Notes: generated by a model not told the origin, from the sequence alone. A stretch of 64,000 nt of DNA from Neptunitalea chrysea (GCF_027924145.1 NZ_BRVP01000016.1:23700-87699); one strand, 5' to 3'; positions 47,341 through 55,890 are shown, counted from the first letter of the stretch. Numbers and translations are program-made.

Positions 47341-47372
47341 AAAGCCTTGCTAACTTAGCAAGGCTTTTTTTA
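47341..47372 (+). terminator. Terminator of gltA
   Basis: GCCTTGCTAA (47344-47353) and TTAGCAAGGC (47355-47364) form a perfect inverted repeat followed by a T run. The TTG in the left arm may also serve as the -33 box of the next gene. Confidence 0.85.
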
Positions 47373-47378
47373 TATTTG
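47371..47378 (+). promoter_or_regulatory. -7 box of the DDAH-family/ctlX operon
   Basis: TATATTTG matches the consensus 20 bases before the ATG. A TTG 21 bases upstream (47347-47349) lies inside the gltA terminator stem. Confidence 0.5.
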
Positions 47379-47398
47379 CCCAACTGCAAAACAAAATT

Positions 47399-48313
47399 AT
47401 GTTAGAGTTAAATGTAAAAAATGAAACTTCCAGATTAAAAGCTGTGGTGTTAGGTATTGCCAACAGTAATGGTCCAACACCCAAGTTAGAGGAAGCTTAT
47501 GACCCCAAGTCTAAAGAACACATCTTGGCTGGTACGTATCCTGTAGAGTCAGATATGGTAAAAGAGATGAAAGCTTTAAACGGTGTTTTTGAAAAATATG
47601 GTGTAGATGTCTATAGACCGCATCTTATAAAGGATTACAATCAGATATTTGCTAGAGATATAGCTTTTGTAATAGATGATTTGTTTATAAAGGCTAATAT
47701 ATTACCAGATAGAGAGCAAGAAGTAGAGGCTATACAATATATAATAGATCAGATAGACACCTCTAAAGTGATAACTCCGCCTGAAAAAGTACATATAGAA
47801 GGTGGTGATGTAATGCTTTGGGATGATCATATTTTTGTTGGAACCTATAAGGGGAGCGATTATAAAAATTATATCACTGCACGTACCAATATGTATGGCG
47901 TAGATTTTATAAAGGAATTGTTTCCTAATAAAACAGTAAAGGAGTTCGATTTAGTAAAATCTAAATTGGAGCCTAGAGACAATGCATTGCATTTAGATTG
48001 TTGTTTTCAGCCTATTGGTAGCAATAAAGGTATTATTTTTAAAAATGGATTTAGAGAGGAGCAAGATTATATGTATTTAGTAGAGCTCTTTGGAAAAGAA
48101 AATCTGTTTCATATAGATAGAGAAGAAATGTACCATATGTATAGTAATGTATTTTCCATTGCTCCTGATGTGGTAATAACAGAGCGTAATTTCACAAGAT
48201 TGAACAACTGGTTAAGAGAGCATGGAATGACTGTGGAAGAAATTCCGTATGCTGAAATTTCTAAGCAAGAAGGTTTATTAAGATGTTCTACGATGCCTTT
48301 AATAAGAGAATAA
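47399..48313 (+). CDS. DDAH-family guanidino-group hydrolase (arginine deiminase-like)
   Basis: The protein belongs to the guanidine-modifying superfamily with dimethylarginine dimethylaminohydrolase and arginine deiminase. The expected catalytic parts are visible: FARDIAFVID near residue 88, HIEGGDVMLW near residue 131, HLDCCFQPI near residue 199 with the histidine, and the nucleophile cysteine in LLRCSTMPL at the end. It is 304 residues. One base separates it from ctlX, so both probably act in sequence on arginine or a derivative, giving citrulline. The exact substrate is inferred. Confidence 0.8.
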   Translation: MLELNVKNETSRLKAVVLGIANSNGPTPKLEEAYDPKSKEHILAGTYPVESDMVKEMKALNGVFEKYGVDVYRPHLIKDYNQIFARDIAFVIDDLFIKANILPDREQEVEAIQYIIDQIDTSKVITPPEKVHIEGGDVMLWDDHIFVGTYKGSDYKNYITARTNMYGVDFIKELFPNKTVKEFDLVKSKLEPRDNALHLDCCFQPIGSNKGIIFKNGFREEQDYMYLVELFGKENLFHIDREEMYHMYSNVFSIAPDVVITERNFTRLNNWLREHGMTVEEIPYAEISKQEGLLRCSTMPLIRE

Positions 48314-48314
48314 A

Positions 48315-49250
48315 ATGTCACAAATAACAAATACGGTATTAATGATTCGTCCTGCAAATTTTAGGATGAACGAGCAAACGGCTATAAATAATTATTTTCA
48401 AGAAACCACTCAGGATTCAGCCGAAGAAATAGCTAATAGAGCGTTTGATGAGTTTGATGAATTTGTTCAGAAGCTTAAAATGATTGGGGTAAACGTAATT
48501 GTAGTACAAGATACGACTGCACCTGATACTCCAGATGCTGTATTTCCTAATAACTGGATATCTTTTCATGAGAACGGAGAAGTGGGTGTATATCCAATGT
48601 TTGCAGAAAATAGAAGGTTAGAACGTAGAGAAGATGTGTTATCTATTGTTGAATCGAATGGATTTGCAATAAATGATATTGTAGACTATACCGAGGCAGA
48701 GGATGAGAAGCTATTTTTAGAAGGTACAGGAAGCATTGTGTTAGATAGGGTTAATCACAAAGCATATTGTGCTTTATCGGATAGAGCAGATGAAGAGTTG
48801 TTTATTGAGTTCTGTGAAGATTTTGAATATTTCCCGGTGGTATTTTCGGCCTACCAAACAGTAGAAAATATAAGAAAGCCTATTTACCATACCAATGTAA
48901 TGATGGCTATAGCAGAAACCTTTGCGGTAATTTGTCTGGACGCTATTGATGATAAGAAGGAAAAGAAAGAGGTGGTTAAGCATTTAAAGGAATCTGGTAA
49001 GGAAATTATAGCTATTACGGAAGCTCAAATGCACCAATTTGCAGGGAATATGTTGCAGGTTATGGGAAGCGATAACCGTCCTTTTTTGGTAATGAGTACA
49101 ACGGCTTATAAGAGTTTAAATCAAGAACAAATAACAACTATAGAAAAACATAGCAAAATTCTTCATACGAATTTAGAAACTATTGAAACCTGTGGAGGTG
49201 GAAGTGCTAGATGTATGTTGGCTGAGGTGTTTTTACCAAAAGAAGTATAG
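48315..49250 (+). CDS. ctlX: Citrulline utilization hydrolase CtlX
   Basis: CtlX belongs to the amidinotransferase/guanidine-modifying fold and is annotated as a citrulline hydrolase that yields ornithine. MIRPANFRMNEQT near residue 10, FPNNWISFHENG near residue 78, EGTGSIVLDR near residue 136 and HTNVMMAIAET near residue 194 supply the conserved polar residues; the nucleophile cysteine is in ETCGGGSARCMLAE at the end. It is 311 residues. Adjacent to the DDAH-family gene, it would complete a route from arginine to ornithine. Confidence 0.88.
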   Translation: MSQITNTVLMIRPANFRMNEQTAINNYFQETTQDSAEEIANRAFDEFDEFVQKLKMIGVNVIVVQDTTAPDTPDAVFPNNWISFHENGEVGVYPMFAENRRLERREDVLSIVESNGFAINDIVDYTEAEDEKLFLEGTGSIVLDRVNHKAYCALSDRADEELFIEFCEDFEYFPVVFSAYQTVENIRKPIYHTNVMMAIAETFAVICLDAIDDKKEKKEVVKHLKESGKEIIAITEAQMHQFAGNMLQVMGSDNRPFLVMSTTAYKSLNQEQITTIEKHSKILHTNLETIETCGGGSARCMLAEVFLPKEV

Positions 49251-49313
49251 CTATTTAGTCACCTATGCAATACAATTTTTCTAATCGAGTAAATTTTAAA
49301 GTATCTTTATATA

Positions 49314-49721
49314 ATGCTTAGTAAAAAGACAAAATACGGATTAAAAGCGCTGTCCTATTTGGCAAAAAAAGGTAAAGGTACACCGGTGCTTATTTCCCAA
49401 ATAGCGACAGATGAAAATATATCTAAAAAGTTTTTAGAGTCTATTTTACTTCAACTTAAGAACAATGGTTTTTTGGGTTCTAAAATGGGAAAAGGAGGCG
49501 GTTATTATCTACTCAAGGAGCCAGCTGATATACGATTGGCATCTATGTATCGTATTCTAGAAGGACCTATAGCATTACTACCTTGTGTAAGTCTTAATTA
49601 TTACGAAAAGTGTGATGATTGTAAAAGTGAAGAAACCTGCATGCTAAATAAGGTAATGATTGAGGTTAGAGATAGTACCTTAGCTGTATTGGAAAACAAA
49701 ACGCTTGCCGACCTTATCTAG
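49314..49721 (+). CDS. Rrf2-family transcriptional regulator
   Basis: Rrf2 regulators are small winged-helix proteins, several of which sense iron-sulfur clusters or redox state. MLSKKTKYGLKALSYLAKKG at the start and SKKFLESILLQLKNNGFL, GSKMGKGGGYYL match the DNA-binding part. Four cysteines lie near the C-terminus (LPCVSLNYYEKCDDCKSEETC), the place where IscR/NsrR-type proteins bind a cluster. It is 135 residues. A TATCTTTA box ends four bases before the ATG. Its end overlaps the converging gene by eight bases. Confidence 0.92.
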   Translation: MLSKKTKYGLKALSYLAKKGKGTPVLISQIATDENISKKFLESILLQLKNNGFLGSKMGKGGGYYLLKEPADIRLASMYRILEGPIALLPCVSLNYYEKCDDCKSEETCMLNKVMIEVRDSTLAVLENKTLADLI

Positions 49722-51138
49722 TTGCTAGATTCTTAATCATACCGTCAAATATAAAAAAATGAAAGGGTAGCAGACTGTACCAGTATAGTCTGCCCCATAT
49801 ACCTTTAGGTCTAAAGGTAGCTGTTTGGTGCAATACATTGTTTTTATCTATCTTAAACTCTAACCAAGCTTCTCCGGGTAATTTCATTTCTGCAAAAAGA
49901 AGCAATCTTTTTTCTTTACTATCTGCATGTAGAACACGCCAAAAGTCAAGAGCATCACCAGGGGTTATTTTATCAGGGTGTGTTCTACCACGTCGTAAAC
50001 CAACACCACCCACTAGTTTATCTAGAAAACCTCTTAGGTGCCATAATTGGTTACCGTAATACCAACCGTTATCACCACCAATTTTCCATATGTTTTTTAA
50101 AACTTTTTCAGGATCTTCTATAGGTATTTGTTTTTTATCTGTGATTACTCCGTTCTTAGGGACTTGAATGTATTTGCCTAGTTGTTTCTTAACGCGACCG
50201 CTTGACATAGAATCTTTCCAGCTACTAATAACTTCGTTTTGTTCTATTTTGGTAAATGCAGCTTTAATAGCATCTTCATATCCTATTGGCGTATGTTTAA
50301 AGAACTTCTCTAGCTCATTGTCTTTTGCTATTACTTCCATTTTCATGCTGTCTACCAAATTTACTGCTAGTTTATAAGAGGTAGCTGTTACAAAGTATAA
50401 CCAATAACTAGATAGTTTAGGTGTCATAACCGGAACGGTAATTATATAAATGTTTATCCCGCGTACTTTACCGTATTGTTTAATCATTTCTTTATAGGTG
50501 AGTATATCTTTACCTCCCACATCAAATGATTTATTAAAACAAAAAGATGTTCCTAATACATTGGTTAGATAGAAAAGAATGTCTCGTATTGCAATGGGAT
50601 GTGTTTTGGTAAGCACCCATTTTGGGGTAATCATTATAGGAAGCTTTTCACATAAATCTCTTATTATTTCAAAAGAAGAACTACCAGAACCTACTATGAT
50701 ACCCGCTCTTAAGACGGTAAGATTGAAATCTGCTTTACTCAAAATATCTTCTACGTTTTTTCTTGAAGAAAGATGTTTAGAAAGTTTTTTTTCATTTACA
50801 ATTCCACTTAGATAAATTACTTGCTGAACATTTGTTTTGGCTACCATTGCAATAAAGTTATGGGCAGCTTGAGCTTCTTTTTCATCAAAATCTGTAGTTG
50901 ATGAAGTCATGGAATGTATAAGATAGTAGGCGTAATCTATATCCTTGGGTATAGGATTAGAGGTTTCAGGAGATAAAAAATCAACCTCAATAATGGTCAC
51001 CTGTTTTTTTGTATTGTCATCAAGAGCAAACCTATTGGCATCTCTTACCGCGCAAATAACTGTATGCCCAGCTTCAAGTAAATAAGGAAGTAGTCGCATG
51101 CCTATATAACCATTGGCACCGGTAAGCAATATGTTCAT
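49714..51138 (-). CDS. SDR-family oxidoreductase with C-terminal DUF2867
   Basis: Residues 1-290 form an atypical short-chain dehydrogenase fold with the NAD(P)-binding motif LLTGANGYIGMRLLPYLLEAG at the N-terminus. The C-terminal 170 residues match DUF2867 (LVGGVGLRRGRTHPDKI, GDALDFWRV, GEAWLEFKI, WGRLYWYSLLPFHFFIFDGM). Such fusions are common in bacteria but no substrate is known; they resemble NAD-dependent epimerase-like proteins. It is 474 residues. It follows the marC gene by 30 bases and overlaps the Rrf2 gene's end by eight bases. Confidence 0.88.
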   Translation of the reverse strand: MNILLTGANGYIGMRLLPYLLEAGHTVICAVRDANRFALDDNTKKQVTIIEVDFLSPETSNPIPKDIDYAYYLIHSMTSSTTDFDEKEAQAAHNFIAMVAKTNVQQVIYLSGIVNEKKLSKHLSSRKNVEDILSKADFNLTVLRAGIIVGSGSSSFEIIRDLCEKLPIMITPKWVLTKTHPIAIRDILFYLTNVLGTSFCFNKSFDVGGKDILTYKEMIKQYGKVRGINIYIITVPVMTPKLSSYWLYFVTATSYKLAVNLVDSMKMEVIAKDNELEKFFKHTPIGYEDAIKAAFTKIEQNEVISSWKDSMSSGRVKKQLGKYIQVPKNGVITDKKQIPIEDPEKVLKNIWKIGGDNGWYYGNQLWHLRGFLDKLVGGVGLRRGRTHPDKITPGDALDFWRVLHADSKEKRLLLFAEMKLPGEAWLEFKIDKNNVLHQTATFRPKGIWGRLYWYSLLPFHFFIFDGMIKNLATR

Positions 51139-51168
51139 AGTATCTTTTTTTTCTAAGATACCAATAAA

Positions 51169-51798
51169 TTATTTAATACTGGATAATAAGGCTAGTACAG
51201 AGCTGCTTATATATTCTATCCCAATAGCTATAACTATAAAACCAATAATTCTTGAGATTGCATTAATCCCCGAAGCACCTAAGAACTTTACAATAGGGTG
51301 TGCAAATTTTAGCATAATGTAAACGGCTGTACAAACACTTATAATCGCAAGAACAGTAATTCCCTTATCTATTATTTCTGTATACGTTTGGTTAAGGGTA
51401 ATTAATAACGAAATAGAACCTGGGCCAGCCAGCATGGGTATAGCTAGTGGAGTAAGGGCAATATCATTTCGGTCTTTAATGTCTTCTTTAACTCTTGGTT
51501 TCTCCATTCCCTTGTGTTTAGAGAAGGTACCTGTTAGTAAAGCAAAGCCGGAGGTTACAATAATAAGTCCGCCTGCAATACGCAGAGAGTCTATAGTAAT
51601 TCCGAAGAATCCTAAAATATACTTTCCAGAGAAGAAAGCGAGTACTAAAATAATAAGGGTGTTAATAGCCGTCCATGAAGAGATTCTAGATTGTTCTTTA
51701 GGACTGTCTTCCTGAGTTAAACCCACAAAAACAGGAACTGTACCTAAGGGATTGATTACCGAAAATAGTGCTGCAAATGTATAAATGAATAGTTCCAT
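51169..51798 (-). CDS. MarC-family integral membrane protein
   Basis: A small inner membrane protein with six hydrophobic segments over about 209 residues. The start MELFIYTFAALFSVINPLGT and the segment LTPLAIPMLAGPGSISLLI near residue 106 are typical of MarC/YhgN. Despite the name, the family has no proven role in drug resistance. I chose the ATG at 51798 because the conserved part begins there; a longer frame from 51828 would cross a promoter-like ATTTTTG stretch. Confidence 0.9.
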   Translation of the reverse strand: MELFIYTFAALFSVINPLGTVPVFVGLTQEDSPKEQSRISSWTAINTLIILVLAFFSGKYILGFFGITIDSLRIAGGLIIVTSGFALLTGTFSKHKGMEKPRVKEDIKDRNDIALTPLAIPMLAGPGSISLLITLNQTYTEIIDKGITVLAIISVCTAVYIMLKFAHPIVKFLGASGINAISRIIGFIVIAIGIEYISSSVLALLSSIK

Positions 51799-51864
51799 TT
51801 TTTTTGCGCAAAAATGAACAGAAAACACAGATGTAGCTTTATCGGATAGTTAAGAAATAGTTGT

Positions 51865-52401
51865 TTAAAAGTCTTCCGGTTTTTTAGTGGGTTGTATTAA
51901 TTTTTGTTGGATGAGCTTTTCCATAAAGTCTTGTGATTTCCCTGAAACTAAAACATTGATATAGTTGTGTTTTAACGCTAGGGTATATTCTCCTGCCGTT
52001 TGTTTTTTAATATCTAGGTTATAGTAAGGAGCTATAAACATATACTTGTTTAGTAGATTTACAAAATGTGCTATGATCCCTTTAGGGCGTAATTCAATCC
52101 AGCAGGTTTTAATGGAGTTAGCATCTAGAATTAAAAGGTTGTGCAGGTTACTACTACATTTAGTGATTAATAACTTAGGAGACAGTGCACCTCCTATCAG
52201 GTTACGTTGTCTAATAGTTAAAGGCTTGCCAACTAAACTATTAATGGTTTGAGTTAGAGAAGTCGTTTTATAGAAACGTTTGCAAGCATCTTTTCTCTTA
52301 AAGATACAACATAAAAAGGTTTCTATATATTCTATTAACGAACCATTTAGATTTTTATAAGTAAACCTTATCTTTGCAGCTCGAAAAACGTAAATACTCA
52401 T
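51865..52401 (-). CDS. Conserved hypothetical protein divergent from argS
   Basis: A 178-residue frame with well-formed protein sequence from about residue 22 on (IETFLCCIFKRKDACKRFYK, TIRQRNLIGGALSPKLLITK, NSIKTCWIELRPKGIIAHFV). I recall similar small proteins in Flavobacteriaceae but no function. There is no signal peptide. The only in-frame ATG before the conserved part is at 52401, and it shares the bases CATG with the argS start codon on the other strand. The frame's first 20 residues lie across the argS promoter, so the true start may be a rare codon near residue 23. Start uncertain; coding call likely. Confidence 0.55.
   Translation of the reverse strand: MSIYVFRAAKIRFTYKNLNGSLIEYIETFLCCIFKRKDACKRFYKTTSLTQTINSLVGKPLTIRQRNLIGGALSPKLLITKCSSNLHNLLILDANSIKTCWIELRPKGIIAHFVNLLNKYMFIAPYYNLDIKKQTAGEYTLALKHNYINVLVSGKSQDFMEKLIQQKLIQPTKKPEDF
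52369..52376 (+). promoter_or_regulatory. -7 box of argS
   Basis: TATCTTTG is a perfect TAnnTTTG match 23 bases before the argS ATG. No clear TTG lies at the -33 distance. It falls inside the 5' part of the divergent frame. Confidence 0.55.
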
Positions 52402-54178
52402 GAATATTCAGGATTTGTTAACTAAAAAGGTACAGGAAGCCGTAAAGGTTGTTTTTGATGTAGAATTGGAGTCAGTAGAATTTCAGGCTACACGAAAAGA
52501 ATTTGCAGGAGATATAACAGTAGTAGTATTTCCTATGTTACGCTTTGTAAAAGGAAATCCGCAAGTGATAGGAGAGCAAATAGGTACCTACCTTAAAGAG
52601 CAAGTTGCTGAGGTGAGTGATTTTAATGTAGTTAAAGGTTTTTTAAACTTAACCATTGATACTTCTTTTTATCTTAATTTCTTTAATGCAGCAAAAGACA
52701 ATGTTGCTTATGGATTGTTGACGGCAGCAGACGATGCAAAGGCTGTTATGGTAGAGTATTCTTCGCCAAACACAAATAAGCCATTGCACTTAGGGCATAT
52801 TAGAAATAACTTATTAGGATATTCTGTTGCTGAAATTATTAAGGCAGCGGGTAATAAGGTGTATAAAACCCAAATTATTAATGATAGAGGGATACATATT
52901 TGTAAAAGTATGTTGGCTTGGCAAAAGTTTGGAGAAGGAGAGACGCCAGAATCTACCGGATTAAAAGGGGATAAGCTAGTAGGTAATTACTATGTTAAGT
53001 TTGATGTTGAATACAAAAAAGAAATAGCTGCCTTAGTTGATGAAGGAAAGACTAAAGAGGAAGCTGAAAAGCAAGCTCCCTTACTTTTAGAAGCTCAGGA
53101 CATGCTTAGAAAGTGGGAGGCTGGAGACGAAGAAGTAGTTTCTTTATGGAAAACCATGAATCAATGGGTATATGATGGTTTTACTGTAACCTATAACAAC
53201 CTTGGGGTTGATTTTGATTCTTATTACTATGAAAGTAATACGTATTTGTTAGGGAAAGAGTTTGTAGCAGAAGGATTAGAAAAAGGGGTGTTCTATAAAA
53301 AAGAAGATGGTTCTGTTTGGTGCGATCTTACAGAGGAAGGATTAGACGAAAAGATTGTACTTAGAGCAGATGGAACTGCAGTGTACATGACTCAAGATAT
53401 TGGTACTGCTATACAACGAGTAAAAGATCATCCGGATGTTGGAGGTATGGTATATACAGTGGGTAACGAGCAAGATTACCACTTCAAGGTATTGTTTTTA
53501 ATACTTAAAAAACTGGGGTTTGATTGGGCGGAAAAATTATATCACCTAAGCTATGGTATGGTTGATTTACCTAGTGGAAAAATGAAGAGTAGAGAGGGTA
53601 CTGTAGTAGATGCAGATGATTTAGTAACTGAAATGGCTGGTACAGCTGAGGAAATTTCTAGAGAGCTTGGTAAACTTGATGGTTTTACAGAAGAAGAAAA
53701 GAAAGAGTTGTATAAAACTATTGGTTTAGGAGCACTTAAATATTACATATTAAAAGTAGACCCGAAAAAACGAATTTTGTTTGACCCTAAAGAGTCTATA
53801 GATTTTCAAGGGAATACAGGACCTTTTATTCAGTATACACATGCTAGAATTCAATCGATACTTAGAAAAGCTGATTTTGAGTTAAATACGACTGTAGAAG
53901 GGATTGAATTGCACGAGAAAGAGAAAGAATTATTAAAGCAATTACAATTGTTCCCTGAAGTAGTTCAAAACGCGGCAGATAATTATAGTCCGGCATTAAT
54001 TGCTAACTATACGTATGATTTGGTGAAAGAGTTTAACTCGTTCTACCAAAATGTATCGATACTTGGAGAAGAAAATGAACACTTAAAGATCTTTAGAGTG
54101 CAGTTATCTAAATTAGTAGGGGTAACTATTAAAAATGGTTTTGCTTTATTAGGTATTCAGGTGCCTGATAGAATGTAA
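52400..54178 (+). CDS. argS: Arginyl-tRNA synthetase
   Basis: ArgS charges tRNA-Arg with arginine. The class I signature HLGHIRNN is near residue 130, preceded by SSPNTNKPL, and the KMSKS-like loop reads GKMKSREGTVVDADDL near residue 393. The N-terminal tRNA-binding domain and the C-terminal anticodon-binding helices (YVTYDLVKEFNSFYQ-like region) are present. It is 592 residues, full length. A TATCTTTG promoter box and a terminator bound the gene. Confidence 0.98.
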   Translation: MNIQDLLTKKVQEAVKVVFDVELESVEFQATRKEFAGDITVVVFPMLRFVKGNPQVIGEQIGTYLKEQVAEVSDFNVVKGFLNLTIDTSFYLNFFNAAKDNVAYGLLTAADDAKAVMVEYSSPNTNKPLHLGHIRNNLLGYSVAEIIKAAGNKVYKTQIINDRGIHICKSMLAWQKFGEGETPESTGLKGDKLVGNYYVKFDVEYKKEIAALVDEGKTKEEAEKQAPLLLEAQDMLRKWEAGDEEVVSLWKTMNQWVYDGFTVTYNNLGVDFDSYYYESNTYLLGKEFVAEGLEKGVFYKKEDGSVWCDLTEEGLDEKIVLRADGTAVYMTQDIGTAIQRVKDHPDVGGMVYTVGNEQDYHFKVLFLILKKLGFDWAEKLYHLSYGMVDLPSGKMKSREGTVVDADDLVTEMAGTAEEISRELGKLDGFTEEEKKELYKTIGLGALKYYILKVDPKKRILFDPKESIDFQGNTGPFIQYTHARIQSILRKADFELNTTVEGIELHEKEKELLKQLQLFPEVVQNAADNYSPALIANYTYDLVKEFNSFYQNVSILGEENEHLKIFRVQLSKLVGVTIKNGFALLGIQVPDRM

Positions 54179-54207
54179 GTTATAGATAACTATAAATAAA
54201 ATATATT

Positions 54208-54243
54208 GAGGGAGATAGAGAAAGTCTATTTCCCTTTTTTATT
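54208..54243 (+). terminator. Terminator of argS
   Basis: GGGAGATAGA (54210-54219) and TCTATTTCCC (54225-54234) form a ten-pair stem with one G-U pair, followed by a T run, about 30 bases past the argS stop. Confidence 0.85.
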
Positions 54244-54252
54244 TTCTCTGTG

Positions 54253-54260
54253 TAGATTTG
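54253..54260 (+). promoter_or_regulatory. -7 box of the pentapeptide-repeat gene
   Basis: TAGATTTG fits the TAnnTTTG consensus 22 bases before the ATG. No TTG is evident at -33; that position holds the argS terminator T run. Confidence 0.4.
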
Positions 54261-54282
54261 TTTTAGGAATTAAACCAAGCGG

Positions 54283-54849
54283 ATGTATATAGAAGATAAA
54301 ACATATAAAAGTATTAAGGCGAGTCAACAACCTTTTGAAAAAGCGGAATATGAATATTGCACCTTTATAAATTGTGACTTTAGTGAAACCAGCTTAGCTG
54401 GATTCAAATTTTTGGAGTGTGAATTTGAAGGGTGTAACCTCAGTAATATAAGTTTGACTGATACTGCTTTTAAACAAGTGAACTTTGCCGATTGTAAGCT
54501 ATTGGGGTTACCATTTGATAAATGCGATTTGTTTAATCTTGAGATGTCTTTTTCCCATTGTATATTATCGCATTGCAGTTTTTATAAATTGAATTTAAAA
54601 AAAGGATTCTTTACAGGTTGTAAACTTACGATGAGCGATTTTAGTGAAGCAAACCTAAGCAGTGCCCAATTTGATACTACAGATTTAACCGGAACTATTT
54701 TTGAACAATGTAATTTAGAGGGGGCCGATTTTAGAACGGCAACAAATTTTGCAATAAACCCTGAGCTGAATAAATTAAAAGGAGCTAAGTTTTCTAAAAA
54801 CAATCTAGAAGGGTTGGTAAGTTATTTGAAGTTAAAATTAGAATCATAA
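54283..54849 (+). CDS. Pentapeptide-repeat protein
   Basis: The 188-residue product is made mostly of five-residue repeats of the A(D/N)Lxx type, for example CTFINCDFSETSLAGFKF near residue 26 and DFSEANLSSAQFDTTDLTGT near residue 116. Such repeats fold into a four-sided helix. Qnr- and MfpA-type members mimic DNA and protect gyrase; others have unknown roles. The early repeats are rich in cysteine. No membrane segment or extra domain is seen, so a Qnr-like role is possible but not supported beyond fold and size. Confidence 0.88.
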   Translation: MYIEDKTYKSIKASQQPFEKAEYEYCTFINCDFSETSLAGFKFLECEFEGCNLSNISLTDTAFKQVNFADCKLLGLPFDKCDLFNLEMSFSHCILSHCSFYKLNLKKGFFTGCKLTMSDFSEANLSSAQFDTTDLTGTIFEQCNLEGADFRTATNFAINPELNKLKGAKFSKNNLEGLVSYLKLKLES

Positions 54850-54880
54850 AAAAACCACCGTTTTAAAACGATGGTTTTCT
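54848..54880. terminator. Bidirectional terminator between converging genes
   Basis: AAAACCACCGTTTT and AAAACGATGGTTTT form a 14-base stem with one mismatch, with A residues before and T residues within and after. It lies between the stop codons of the pentapeptide-repeat and DUF6607 genes and can end both transcripts. Confidence 0.7.
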
Positions 54881-54917
54881 GTTATTTAAACAATAAAAAA
54901 TAGAATAAGTAAAGTGA

Positions 54918-55817
54918 TTATTCTACAAAACTGTCAATAATTTTATCGGTTTCTTTTTTAGAAGCATCTGCAGGTAAACTAAATAAATGCTTATATAGAG
55001 GCTTACCTTCAACTATTTTTTGTAGCGTAAGGTCTTGGTTTTTATCAAATACTTTGGCCCATTTAACGCGAACGTTAGCCCATAAGTCTTTGTTTTTAGC
55101 CCACCATTCCTGAGCAGCTTTACATTTAGAATCGTCTACTTTAGTATATACGTCAAATCCTTTTTCCTCAGCTAACAGAAAATCAGGCTTGTTAGTTTCT
55201 CTAATTAGTTTCTTGTTATCTTGCTCATGAGTCCATCCAAAATCGGTGATAGCATGAATGTTTCTTCTGTTAAGAACGTTATAATCATGGCGTTTTGTGT
55301 ATTCTCTTCTTGGTAGAGGAGCATCGGTTGTATTTGCCCAATAGTGTTTTCCGTCTACATGTACCCAAGTAGCAGTACCTTCATATCTTGGGCTATCATC
55401 TACCTGATAAACTTTTTGAGTCCATTGTCCGGTAACATCTTTTTTAGAAAGTTCCTCAAACTTCCATGTAGTTTCTTTGTCAAATTGGTAAAACTTAGTG
55501 TTCTCAAATAACCAATCTTGTCTCCAGTGCTTAATAATCATATTGTCACCAACAATTAAAAGGTGCTGCATAGAAATTTTGTCATTAGAGTCTTCTACTA
55601 GTTGTACCCATTCTAAACCACGGTCGTGTTTAGTTTTAGAAGGTAAGTAAAGTGAATCTTTAGAATAGCTAAAGGTTTCTGCAAAATTAAATTGTACTTC
55701 ATAGCATCCGCACATACTCTTAATAGATTTTATGTCTTCTGCTTTCTTTTCTTGAGCGTATGCTCCAAGTGTACTGATAATCAGTGCGAAAAAGATGTTG
55801 GATAATTTTCGGTTCAT
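54918..55817 (-). CDS. DUF6607-family exported protein
   Basis: The product has a signal peptide (cut after AYA) and a mature part of about 280 residues with a SMCGCYEVQFNFAETF segment near residue 34 and several conserved aromatic and histidine residues (HLLIVGDNMIIKHWRQDW, RREYTKRHDYNVLNRRNIHA). It matches what I recall as DUF6607; function unknown. It diverges from the TonB receptor/HmuY operon and shares its control region, so a part in iron or heme uptake is a reasonable inference. Likely periplasmic. Confidence 0.75.
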   Translation of the reverse strand: MNRKLSNIFFALIISTLGAYAQEKKAEDIKSIKSMCGCYEVQFNFAETFSYSKDSLYLPSKTKHDRGLEWVQLVEDSNDKISMQHLLIVGDNMIIKHWRQDWLFENTKFYQFDKETTWKFEELSKKDVTGQWTQKVYQVDDSPRYEGTATWVHVDGKHYWANTTDAPLPRREYTKRHDYNVLNRRNIHAITDFGWTHEQDNKKLIRETNKPDFLLAEEKGFDVYTKVDDSKCKAAQEWWAKNKDLWANVRVKWAKVFDKNQDLTLQKIVEGKPLYKHLFSLPADASKKETDKIIDSFVE

Positions 55818-55853
55818 AGTAATGAAATTAATTTATATTTTAGATTTCTGTGA

Positions 55854-55881
55854 CAAAAATAATAATTTTATTTAGATTCAA
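55854..55881 (-). promoter_or_regulatory. Promoter of the DUF6607 gene
   Basis: On the minus strand TTG (55881-55879) and TATTTTTG (55861-55854) are 17 bases apart, a full -33/-7 match. The start codon lies 36 bases further on. The palindrome 55868-55890 covers the -33 box. Confidence 0.6.
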
Positions 55882-55890
55882 TAAAAATAA
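55868..55890. promoter_or_regulatory. Palindromic operator candidate shared by divergent promoters
   Basis: This 23-base imperfect palindrome has outer arms TTATTT and AAATAA and inner arms ATT and AAT around a central C, with 18 of 22 arm positions matching. It lies directly before the -7 box of the TonB receptor gene and over the -33 box of the DUF6607 gene. A half-site-like TCTAAATAA recurs at 55922-55930. Size and place fit a Fur-type repressor site, but the protein that binds is not shown. Confidence 0.5.

Noticed and set aside
54283..54849. Naming the pentapeptide-repeat protein as a Qnr quinolone-resistance determinant
   Set aside because: Repeat fold and size are shared by many unrelated proteins; no specific Qnr loop could be recognised.
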